This document shows, one piece after another, positions 39,801-51,800 of a stretch of DNA of 64,000 bases; position 1 is the stretch's first letter, and the number at the start of each line of letters is the position of its first letter. This DNA is from Branchiostoma belcheri. Taxonomy: Eukaryota; Chordata; Leptocardii; Amphioxiformes; Branchiostomatidae. Both the position numbers and the translations under genes were made by a program. The notes under the pieces were generated by a model, which worked only from the letters and a program-made list of their open reading frames with translations, had not been told where the DNA came from and did not search any database. The DNA lies in contig NW_017804465.1 in the NCBI RefSeq assembly GCF_001625305.1, positions 201,291 through 265,290 on the forward strand. Reading direction: 5' to 3'.

Positions 39801-42800
39801 CTATGCCTGGCTATATTCCCTCCCTTTGTGCGATGTACAGAGCTCAAAATGAGATTATTAGAAACACAATAAAACCACACAGGGAATTCTGGCCAACTCA
39901 ACGTTACCACCCAACGTGAGCGATCCGTAATTGAGTCAAAGACGTTAATTCGAAAGTAAGCCCAGACTTGATCTCCAGTAATGAAGACAGGCTATTCACC
40001 GCGGATTACTCGAATCGAGGTATCCGCTGGCTTTATGCAGTGTTTACAAACTTCTCAATTAAATCCAACTTTAAACTAAGAAGAGAACCTCCCACTCTTC
40101 AGGATGTGGCGTTGGTAATCGGGCCTGGGCTTAGTGGCTGACTGGGCTGGGGTTATGCCTGCATTGTTGGCTTGATGAACCGCGATGAGCTGGGTAACAC
40201 AAGCCCGTGTTTACAGTGTGATTTGTACTGGAAACGTAAACACTTAAACAGCGCAAATACAGGGGCAGGGAAACGTTAGACATGTTTTCACCATGTTCAG
40301 TCTGCTGTGACCCCTTGGATCCATGTTAAGTGGTAGCCCACGCTACTTTCCAAGCAGAAGTTAGGCAAGTTTTTTATGTTTTTTAAGCATTATGGGTTTT
40401 CTATTTTATCCAATTTTCTTTTGGCCAGTATACCCCCAAAAGGGGCACAAAAACAGTAGAAAGCCCAAGAAAACAGCTAAAATGCATGAAAAGGTAAAAA
40501 AAAAAGCATATCCTCACCTTGGACAGTAAGCCATGCTATGTTCAGACATGCATAACATTACAGATGGACTTTCAAAAGGAAGGATGTCTTGGTTCACGCT
40601 TTGTGCCATTTTCTTGCTTTAATGTTCCAACTGTGTCGAACTTTCGTGTATACTGGATTATCTGTGTCATTAGATTAGTGGCCTCCTCAAATTACTGAGT
40701 TTGCCCAAGACTTGAGTTGCTTGTTTTCTTTGTCCTCTTATTTCAAAAGCAAAAGTGGGTAAAAAGCAAGTCGTACTCTCTTGGACAGATTGGTAGAAAA
40801 TCTAGTAAAAATCATTATCAAGTTTCTGGTAACCAACTGAGATCTGTTTTAAAACAAAAGCTGAAAATTATAAAATCCCTGATACCACAATCAGTACCGT
40901 TTACTAAATGCTTGTGGTACTTTTGTCCTCTCTGTGTTGTAGCTTTAGGTTCCTTAATTTCAAAAGCACACAAAGCAGAGTAAAACCAACTCTTTCCGAA
41001 TACTGTGCAATTTCGCATCTGTAAAATGAAATCAATACTGAGAACAACATGCATTGCAAGTTGGAAAGATCATGAAGTCTTGATGCCACAACTGGTCTTG
41101 TTGGTTATTTTTCTCTAACCCTTTTTGTCCCACCACATTTTCTTTAGTGAAGCTGACACGTCCAATAAGGCAGAAAGGCAGAAAGACAGGCCGTTCAGTT
41201 CTGACCGTCACAATCGCCAACAAAGGACCCTCATTTCACAATAGCTTCTCCCTGCCTTTATTCGTTTCTCTGGACAGAAGGGCGGATGAATGATTCTGTT
41301 TTCTGCCGTGGTGTAGCATGCATAGTCCAGCGGATAGCAACGCCGCTTCCAGGCCAGGTCAAGAGTTCGAGACCTTTAAGGTGTTAATACCAACTTGACT
41401 TGCACACTACTGGAATGGGTCCTCAGGACAAGATGTTGAGCCATGCTCTACTGTTCAATGAGGGCCTGCAAGCCCTTTTTCGTAAGGCGTAATCAGGCCG
41501 TTTTAGACTTCGTAATTCGTAGGCAGCCTCCGCAAAAATCAACGTAATTCGTAATTGGACATTAGCCGCAAATCGTAAAGTCATAATCAGCTCTGAGACT
41601 TTAACGTAATTCGTAATAGGCGGCGAAAATTTTGCGTAATTCGTAATCACTAGCCCCCCTTGCAGGCCCTCTTCAATTTACTTCTTGCAAGAAGTTCTTA
41701 GCTGCTGAACTTCTTAATGGCAAATTTTTCAGGTGTATTATCATATGCTGTGCACGGCATCTGTTTCACTTGTCACAACCAGTGGAAGATGTTTTCAGAA
41801 GGTCAGCTGCAAGACAGTATCATTGACAGGGCAGTCTCCAGTAATTGCCACCCAAAGTTTCCTGGCAAAAAAGATAACAGTACAAAAAAGAGATCCCAAT
41901 AAAAATGTCTAAAACATGTAAAAAAATAAGCCAAAGCCTAACCCTCTGCTTGGAGAATATTGTGCTTCCCCTTCCCAAAAGATAACAGTAACCGAAGCCA
42001 ACCATCCAGAAGATTTCCAATTTGCGTCCAAACTCTGAACTAGCCTGACAATAGAGTGAGTAATGCACGGAGTAAGCAACCCTCTTGTCCCTCCACAGCG
42101 GCCTGAAATTTGTCATGTGTTGTTTGAGCCACCGCCGGGTGTCCCTCTCCCCTGTAATTTGGCAGCCACAAGGTACGAAACACAATAACCCTCCTGCCCC
42201 CGCACCCCAAATGAGTTAACTCCACAGAAATTTTTTCAGGGAGCCTGTTTTTCCTTTGTCGGGCCAGAAAACCAACACGGCTTCCCGCGGCTCAGACATA
42301 ATGGCTCGGCCCTAGCTGTGGCGCCACGAGGGGAAAGTGTTTTCTACAGCGCCACAGCGGGAGACGCTAGCGCCACAATGATGGGAAAGCTGGCGGGGTG
42401 TCACCGGCGCCCTAATGAGGCGATTTTACAAGCCGTATGAAGACGTAAACGTCCTAAAATCCCACCGTTTTAACCGACAAAATTACCAAGACGATGATAA
42501 TTTCTGCACTCGAAAAGTTAAAGGACGTCTCGCAGGTGAAAAGTGGTTTCATAGTCCCATAATTTTTGAAATGCTGGCATCCGTATGTGATCCGATCTGA
42601 CGCAATTACCGTTAGGATGCAAATTGAAAGAGGCAAGATAGCCCAAAACTGGCTGATTGGCTGAAAATTAGGGGTGCAGCCAAACAACAGAGCGCTATTG
42701 AACCTACTTTCTCTCATACATAAGGCCACACCAATTTAATTCCATGGTTCTCAGATTTTTAGCAACTATGTGTAAACAAAGCTTGAGGACCATTTTGATG

Positions 42801-45800
42801 CCTTGGTGCACTCAGTGTTTAAGTATTTCCTCCCTGCCCTTTGTTTTATGTCAACTTGCTACTAGTATTTTTGGTTGAAATATCAGAGAACCAAGGGATG
42901 GCCTCAGATTCAAGTTTTCCTTCTGGTCCCCTTTTCATTTCGACCTAAAATTTTTTGTCTGAAATGTCTGAGAACGAAGGAAATAGGTTGGTGTTAGACT
43001 ATTCAATTTGCACAGGACAGGCCAAGTATCCGATACCTAAGAGCTTGCCTGCGACTTCAAAACTGCCTTTCGATTACAGTTTTTGGCTGTCTAACCTTAC
43101 ATTCCACATGCGTCTCCGGCTAGATATTTGCCTGTCTCAATTGCTGACTTTTTATCCGACCAAATTGATCAATTGCACCCCATCATCAGGATGACCTTGC
43201 CCAGTGAATGTACAAGTTCCCTCAGCCAAGGCCCAGTAGGTGTCCTGTGAAACTATCAATGATAGTTGCCATTCTGTCTATCTACTTACAGGCAAGTTCC
43301 CTCAGCCAAGGCCCAGTAGGCATCCTGTTAAACTGTTGATGATAGGTGCCATTCTGTCAACCTACTAACAGTATGCTTATGATCCACAGGGAGCTTGCTC
43401 CTCCAAATCATTTTTCTATTTCTGTTGCATTTCACCTGAATTATTCTATTGGTCTAGATGAGATGCATTCTTGGCTGCCCAATCCAAGCCAAATATTTCT
43501 ACTAAAGGCTGTAGTAAGTGAGTTGAAACTGATAGTTTTGGTGCCAAATGGCTAACTTAGTATGCTGAAGGTTAATATCCCCTCTGAAGGACTGAAACCC
43601 CTACCAGCGGAATGTAAATCTGGTTGCAGAGCAAGGCTAGGCTGGGAATCAAACCTACGACCTCGTGGTCAAGAACCATTAGACCACAGCATGCCCCACA
43701 AGGTCTTCCTTAGAACATGATGAGTTTCTAAACAACAAGAAGTTGAAAGCAGGCAACACGAGAACAGGAGACATGCTTAGAGCGTTGTAAGTATGCGTGG
43801 GTGTTTCTAAACTGCACCATTCAAAATGTCTGTAGCGTAGCAGACGATGACTGTACAAATTATATACTCTAAAAAAAGAGTAGGGGGTCTTTCATAATTT
43901 GAGTAGTTTAAACTTCAATTAATTACTGTCTAGCCTTCGGGTTGACATCTTGAAATGGTGAAAGTCACCTGTTATGTCAATCCTTACAACAATGTGGTGA
44001 CTCTCAATAAATAGATAAATATAGAAGAACTTTGGCTGCCTGGTTTAGACAAGATGGGAGCCTAAACAACGCCCCTCTCCCCAGGGCCAAGCAATTGGCA
44101 GACTGAGATCCATCAGAATGAACCTATGAGCGTAGGCATCTCACATCCACTAAAAATTGATAACACAAGTGAAACATGGGGCAGGTTTGTGCCTGCAATA
44201 TTTGTGCCTGTAAGTAACTCACTGTGACAGTCGCGCTCCGGGCAATTTAATTTTCGGATGACTCAAGCAATATCCCGATTTTTTATTTCGCTCCGCATCG
44301 CTGCAAATGGCGTATCCAGGGAATTTCAGGAGCGTAATGGTCCGGTGACTGCCGTTTGGCCTAAAGCTTTAAAAGTCGGTGATTGGGAGGAAGTAAAAGA
44401 GGATCGGGAACGACTTTGACTTCGAAGCATTCCATTCAATAAAATGTGCCCTCAAGACAAGTGTCAAAGCCATGTGTCTTTCACAGGACAGAGACTGTCT
44501 AGGGCTACAGTAAATTCATTCTTTGTTAGAAATGGGGGTTATGACTGCCTCCTAGGATCATAATGCATTTATTTTTGCAGTGACTTAATTTCGTGCTAGG
44601 AGGGAAAAGAGGTCTTCGTCAAGGTGTTTTCAGAATGGGGTTGAAACAAAGTTGTAGTACAACAGTGATACAAAATACATAGTGTTTATATACACATTGT
44701 CATGATTTGGAAGGAGCAAAACCACAGTGAAAATCGCTAACTGCCTCAGACACATTGAGATTTACAGCACAGTTAAAACTGCCCAAGAATAACACTCGGG
44801 GGACTGATGAAATCTGGTCTATGTGGACAGGTGGTCACTGTGGACAGCAATGAGAACATTTATCTGAATCATTGAAACGCAGTCACTTGTACAGGTTTGA
44901 CTGTATATCAATGGCCAGGTGGTCATTATATAGGGATGGTACAGGTTTTACTGTAATACAAAATACATATGTGTGGTGTCCTGATTTCAAGGTAAGGGGT
45001 ACTGAAAATTCTGAACGTATCAAGATTCACAGATTTTACCGACAAGATAAGAAGCTGCGAGACCTTCACAAGGTGAGTGCAAGGTCTCGAGATTTGGTCA
45101 TGCAACCACCAGGTGGGAATTCAAGGCACTAGTATGCAGAAGGAGTATCGTCCACTATTCAGGGTAATAAGGTTCAGCTGAGTGTGTCGCAGGGGAATTA
45201 CCCATTAACAGGCAACACTGAAAAGATTTTCCTAGGAGGGAAGCTTAACCTTCTCCCTACCGAGGTGACCTTATGGCACCAAATTTGTATCGGTTACGGG
45301 TTAGACAGCAGGGAGAAGGTTAAAATGTTGTATTGAATGCGCGGTGGTACCCTCATTGCTCTGCTGTCCATTTCTGGCCACATCAATTTATTTCTTTGGT
45401 TCTAGGATACGTTAGGGTGAAAAAGAGCTAGCAGACATCATAAAAGCAGAGAGCAGGTAGGAAAATTTGAATATGACTGTATTTGCTCCATAAACAAAAC
45501 GAAGCATCAATCCACGGATCCGTGGGTCGCAAATTGGAGCTTCTATGGCCGGCTGGATCTTCTCTGGTGTACTATCCCTTTATTTCGGCAAATTTCTACT
45601 ATTTTTCCAGCGATCCGCGGAGCCTGGTAGAGGCTAATCAATCCAGTCCTCACAGGCTTTTGTATCATTACATTTTTCCATTTAGCATAACTTTTTAATC
45701 CAGGAACTAATCAATCAATTTAGTATGGCCTTATATTTTTTATTCAGCATTTTTTGCCAGGGCCCATGAGAATATATGGGGGCTTTCAAAGGGCGCAATC

Positions 45801-48800
45801 AAAAAAGGGGTTCCTCTTTTTCATACATATCAAAGAAACATGCAACGCTTTGATAACCTTCAGGGCAAAGGGTAAGGGTCTGCTTTGTTTCGATAAGTAG
45901 CTGATTTTATCAATTCATGACTGGAAAAATACAGGAGATACTGGCCAAAAAGACCGAATAATAATAAAAGACAAAGGAGTTTAACAGCCATATGATTACA
46001 GTGCTATGGGTTGCAAATTATAATTATATGGCTGGCTAACTCCTCTAGAATTTTTTCCAGCAACCCAACGCTGTCTATCGTAGAGACTTATAAATTGGCC
46101 ATTTGTGTGTCCTGGAAGAGACTACTATTTATAATGTAGTTGAGTTTTCCGTGAGAAAGGAGGCTGCAAATGAGTTCTGTCTCGTACGCTAAGCCCAGTC
46201 AGATTTCATCCAGGCGACCATTCAGTTTGATGCTGAAGCTCCAACCTTACCACAAGTTAAACTCGCAAAGGTTTTAGTCTGTACTAAATCATTTACTGGA
46301 AGAAGAATCCACCAGTCAGGTAGGAGGCTGCTCATTGTAAGTCTCTACCAGACATCAATGGGCTGCCGGAAAAGTAGTTAGAAATTGCCAAAAAGACTGA
46401 ATAATGTGCCAGAGGAGTCAGCCAGCCAGGCATAGTGGGTTGCAAATTGTGCTCCAGACCTATAGTCGGCTATCCCCTCTAGCATATTATTCTGTCCATT
46501 TGGACAATTCCTCGACATTTGTATTTTTCCAGCAACACCCGTCAGAGTCTGGTGGGGACAGAGCTCTCTATCTTGAAGCTGAATGTGGCGATGATTCCAA
46601 GAACATCTCAAGAATGCTGATTTTTCTTCAAGGGGAAGGACGAACTGAGTCTTTCGACGTGCATCACCGAACTTTGCAAACTCTTCCATCAGCCGGGACC
46701 ACCTCGGCTTTATTATTTGTAATGGAGAAATAATCTACTACAATGAGCGGACAAATGAGATTGGCAGACCAGAAAACCGCCTCGAGCCATGTCCAGATTC
46801 CCCCCCGAAGAAAACGCCCGAGAGAAAATGATTTTCTGAACCCGCCCAGATTGCCCCTTTTGTCTGCTATATTGATGTTTGTAAAAGCACTTAAATAAAA
46901 TCAATGGCTGGCATAATTTGATGCAACAACCACCCCCTCTTATGAAATGGTATCGCCTTTTTTCGTTGCTGTTGTGTAGGCTTTGTTTGCTATGGGAAAA
47001 GCCCACTTGACACAAGAGGGGTAGGTTGGAGCAAAGCAATTTACAGGAGATTCTAATGGAATTGCTTGGGGGCAATGTTGTCAGGGATTAGTGAGGAATT
47101 AGGCTGGAGGTTGAACAGATGTTGGGAAGGGCTGGGGCTGGAAAACCTCAGGTTCTGAAGAAGTTAATCCTGTCTATCCTTATCTGTAGCTGTCAGCTCT
47201 CAAGGGAAACGGGAGAGAGAGGACTGACAATTCAATTAAGTGTCCCATCTTGACATAAAACAGAATAAGGTGTGATAACTATTACAGTCAATAGATTTAC
47301 TATGGTTGTGTCATGTAAAATCTGTTCTATGTGGACAGGTGGTCATAATGTAGACAGGATTCTTAATGTGTGAATGGGAAAGGCATGTAAGGGACTGCCA
47401 AAAAGTGGTCACTGTTTAATTCTATTGCATGTCCTGTCTAACCCACTGCCCTGGCTAGTCTTAGAAAAGTGTTGGACAAGATCAAAAGCAGGAAGGACAC
47501 CTATTATCAAGACAGTCTCCTGGCAACTATCTCCCTCATATACAAATCTGTCTTCTCTCTGAGTACATTAATCTCTGATGACAGAGAAAAATGTTGTCAG
47601 CATTTCTCCAATGGGCCACACCATTTTTTTGACATTTACTATATGAAGAGCAGAGAGCATTCACTCCATAAAACTGAGGCATCAACATGATCAAGGCATA
47701 AACCTAGTCGTCAGGCATTGATATCATTATCAAAGTTCTTCCAGCTAAGCATTTTCAATAATATGAGAACCAACAAATTAGATTGGTGTGGCCTAAAGAG
47801 GAAAAACTTTTTGTAGCGGGATGTCCTTTGACATACGATACTTGTAGCCCCACTTCCCCTATAACAACACATCTTCACATTAATTAAGACGAATGAGCCG
47901 TTAATGTAATTACCTCTAAAACAACAAACTTTCCAATTCCTGCTGGCACTGCTGTGTCTTTCCTTGCACTGACCACACACACAGCAGATAACCTGGGCTT
48001 GCAGTGCCACAATCTTTTAAAAATCTTCAAATTCCAATATGGTGTCCGATGAAGACCTTTCATCCCTTCAAAATTCCGATCTAATTCCTCCCAATGCTAT
48101 TTAGTTTGATCTGAGACATCGGGTGGTCATGTGTAGTGACCAGGGGGTCAGTCCACTGAAACTTGATACAAACACAGAAGGACTAATGACCCTAATCTGA
48201 TCAAACAGGGCCCGGCCAAGAAAAACAAGCCCTCCCTCTCCCCTCCTTCCTGTCTAAAGGAACATCTGACACAAGCAAAACGTCCTTTGTATATTTCCAC
48301 ATTCCTTCTGCTCACCCCTCTACTAACAGAGGGGAACATCAGATAGGGAGCAGACTTTTGAGTCCTGAGGTTCAAGATGGCAGACATGATAGTTACAGAT
48401 ACATTCCAACCTGTACAGGACTGTCTCTGTCTCTAAAAGCTGAACAAGTAAAGTACTACTACTACAACAACCTAATTACTGTTATCCTTGTCTCTCATAC
48501 TTCCTTAGGGAATGTTCCAAAACTTTTCATGGGGAGGCGGACTAGGAGTGAGAAGCCGTATATTTGTGTCACTCAAAGTATTTGCTACTGTCTTGTCATT
48601 TTCACCCAAGTTTTAATACGCAGTCATAAATAGTTTTCTAAGACAGAAAACAGACTTCAGATGATTATTTGATAAGCCGAGAACAGTTTTGAGGATTAAG
48701 GAGTTTAACTAAGAGTTTTTCAGCTGTATGGATTTTCCCTCTGTCATCTTATGATAGAGGAATCAAGAAACTAGTGCCCATCCTTTTGTTAAAAACATTG

Positions 48801-51800
48801 GCTTAGTCATGTAGGATCAGACTCAGCCAATCTGACCCTAGACCAACATGGTACATTTTCCTGAAGACACGTATGAGGAAAAAGAAACAGGACATTTCTC
48901 AACTTTCAATTTCTCAAAAAAGTATAAGACCTCGGTAGTATCCATCAGTCATTTTTCCCTCCCTTTCACTTGTGGGGAACTCTAATAAACAAACAAACAA
49001 GGAAGGTGAACTGACCTCGGACTCCTCGTCTCCCCTCTCCGACCCCTCCTTGTGTTCTGCTCCGGACTCCTCGTTCTCCCCTCCCTCCTTCTTCAGCAGC
49101 TTGGACTCCGAGTCTGGCGGAGACGTGTCGGCGAGGGACTCGGGGCTCGAGCTCTCCTGTCCGTCAGGATCCTCCTTCCTGTTGTTGACCTTGTAGTCGA
49201 TCTCCACGGGGGTTTCGTTGATCGTGACCACCAGGTCGCGCTGGTTGTTCCTCTTCTGTCCACGGGGGAGGCTGCCGGTGTTGCTGCCGCCGCCCCGCGT
49301 GCTCTCGGCCTGCCGACAGTTGTACGTCCTGTCCTCCTTGTTCAGCCGCCGGCACTTGATGATGACGATGACGACGATGGAGACGAGGAGGACCAGGACG
49401 GCGCTCAGCGCGATGACAATGATGATCGGGATGCTGAATCGATCCTCGTCTTGACTGGCCGGGATGTGCGCCTTGTTCCACTCCTGTGCCGATTGGTTGC
49501 TGGGGATGTAGTCCCCATAGCGACCGCCTCCGATCACCTGCGTGCCGTTGTAAGCGACGGTACTGTCGAGAATGATGTTGATGACAGTAGAAGCGGACTG
49601 TGGCATGGCCCCGTGATCGGTCACGGTGATGGTCAGACTGTGCAACCCCTCCCAGGCCTTCTTCAACACTTTCACAGTCCTGATGTCCCCCTTGTCAGAG
49701 ATGGCAAATATTCCCCTGCGGTTTCCATTGGTGATGGAATAGGACAGTTCTCCATTCGCTCCCTCGTCTGCGTCGGTAGCTTGGATACTTGTAGCAAGAA
49801 ATCCAGGCTTAGAAGTCATGGGGACGTACACTACGTTTTTGTTTGCGTTGGGAAACGTGATCTTAGGAGCGTTGTCGTTTACGTCTTGTACAAAGATGTT
49901 TACGATACATTTCGCGTCTTTCTGCGGGTCGCCATTGTCGCGAACGCTCACTACTAGCTCATACTTCTTCTTTTCCTCATAGTCTAGTTTTCCGGTGGTG
50001 TAGAGCTCCCCGTTTTGCGGATCGATGGAAAATTTCCCGAACATGTCCCCGGAGGAAATGGCAAAGGCAAGTTTAGCGTTCCTACCTGTGTCTCTGTCGG
50101 CTGCGATCACTTGTCCAACCTGCGTCTTCACCTCCACCGACTCGGCGATGTGGAACGCGTACCTGTTGTTGTAGAAGGACGGCGCGTTGTCGTTTTTGTC
50201 CAGGATTTTGATCTTGAGTTTGGCGGTGCCTTCCAAAGGCGGATTCGCGCTGTCCTGAGCTACAACCGTCACCTCGATCAGTGAAGTCTCTTCACGGTCC
50301 ATGGCGTCGTTGACCACGATTGTACCTAAAATGGGGTCGACGTACACGAGCTTTGGGGAGCGGTCGTCGCGGATGGAGTACCGCACCTTGCCGTTGTCGC
50401 CCTCGTCGGGATCCGTGGCGGTCACCCTCCCCACAGACACGCCCTGCGCGTTGTTTTCCGTCAGATCGAACAGGAGCTCTGGGGCGCCGAAGTCAGGCGG
50501 GTTGTCGTTCACGTCGGTTAGCACGACCTTGAAGGACCTGTAGGTGGTGCGCGGCGGCGTGCCGGCGTCACGCGCCGCTACGGTGACGTTAAACGTCGGC
50601 CTGGTCTCCCTGTCCAGCGGCGCCGTGGTCACGATCAGGTACTGGTTGTCCGCCACAAGCTGCAGACCGAAGAGCCCGTACGCACCGAGCAGGGTCACAT
50701 TGACTTTACCGTTCAATCCGCCGTCTTTGTCCACTACAGTCAGATACGCGAGGAACGTCTCGACCGGTACGTCCTCTGACAAAACCACCGGCCCGTTCTT
50801 AGTGGTGACAAAGTTTAGACGGACTTTAGGAGAGTTGTCATTCTGATCCCCGACGTTGACGATGACCGTGGCAAAAGTCGGCGCAGAGTTGACGCCCTTG
50901 TCTTGCGCCTGGACGGTGAGCTGGTACACCGGACCTCCGGACGCCTCGTGGTCTAGCGGCGCCGCCACGGTCAACTTCCCCGTTTCAGAGTCCAACGCGA
51001 AGAGCCTTTTAATCGAGTCCGGAACGGTGCTACCGAAAGAATAGACGATCTCACCGTTTGTTCCTTCATCAGGATCCGTGGCGTTGAGATCGATCACAAG
51101 AGAACCTACAGGTGTGTTCTCCATGATGTCCACAGAGTACGTGGCCTTGCCGAAGACCGGGCTGTTGTCGTTGGTGTCCAGAATTTTGACGTTGAGAACT
51201 TGGCTGTCGTACAGTTTGGGGTTCCCGCCGTCGATTGCCGTTAGTATGAGCTGGTACTCGGGGTGTCTCTCCCGGTCTAGCGGCTGGTTGACCACGAGTT
51301 CCACGTTCAGTGTTCCGTCCACCCCGGTGAATGTGTTGAGAGTGAACGGCATGTGGTCCGTAGAGGATTGCAAGTTGTACGACTGGATGGAGAACTTGTC
51401 CGAGTCTAAGTCCACGGCGCCGTCCAGCGGCACGCGCGTGTCCACAGCGGTCGCTTCCGACAGGTCCATTTCCAGCACGCCGGTGGTGCGAAACCGCGGC
51501 GTGTTGTCGTTCTTGTCCTGCACGGAGATTCTCACCTGCACGAGCTGGAACACCTGTGACGGGAGCACCGCCACCTCCAGCTTCAGCTCGCACACCCTGG
51601 CCCGCGGGCACAGCTGCTCGCGGTCGATCGCCCGCTTCGTGGTCAGCTCCCCGGTTCTGTTGTTGATCGCCACGTAGGGCGACTCCGTCAGGAATTGGAA
51701 AGTCCGCGGCACGGAGGCGCGTTCTACCATCAGATCCCGCGCCAGGTTACCCACATGCGTCCCCGCTAGTTCTTCCTCCAGTACCGGGTACGTGAACTCG

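Larger units (their letters stand above)
26507..49015 (-). other. Protocadherin intron 1 (22.5 kb)
   Basis: Donor GTCAGT at 49015-49010, acceptor CAG at 26509-26507. The interior is rich in short inverted-repeat elements (families A, B, C, D, F, H), SINE-like pieces, several local tandem duplications, and the 31-bp periodic array at 41460-41671. Repeat-poor tracts at about 31.92-32.27, 38.77-39.14, 39.9-40.3, 42.23-42.6 and 44.22-44.5 kb are possible regulatory DNA. No further exon was recognised. Confidence 0.7.

Noticed and set aside
41460..41671. Possible CRISPR array, because of short repeats with regular variable spacers
   Set aside because: Intron of an animal gene, 13-bp core only, imperfect units, and the array is bounded by terminal inverted repeats and a target-site duplication.
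34337..41960. Family B elements as exons, because several carry open frames of 60-135 codons
   Set aside because: The frames are not conserved between copies and follow the repeat boundaries.
43640..43705. tRNA gene on the minus strand
   Set aside because: A- and B-box-like sequences are present but no acceptor stem or anticodon arm pairs properly, and the downstream body is shared with another SINE-like copy.
49052..49957. 301-codon plus-strand open frame opposite the protocadherin exon
   Set aside because: It is an antisense shadow of the GC-rich cadherin coding sequence; no family resemblance, and the minus-strand product is unmistakable.
51069..51677. 180- and 199-codon alternative frames at the protocadherin N-terminus
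   Set aside because: Shadows of the same exon in other registers; compositionally biased, no motifs.
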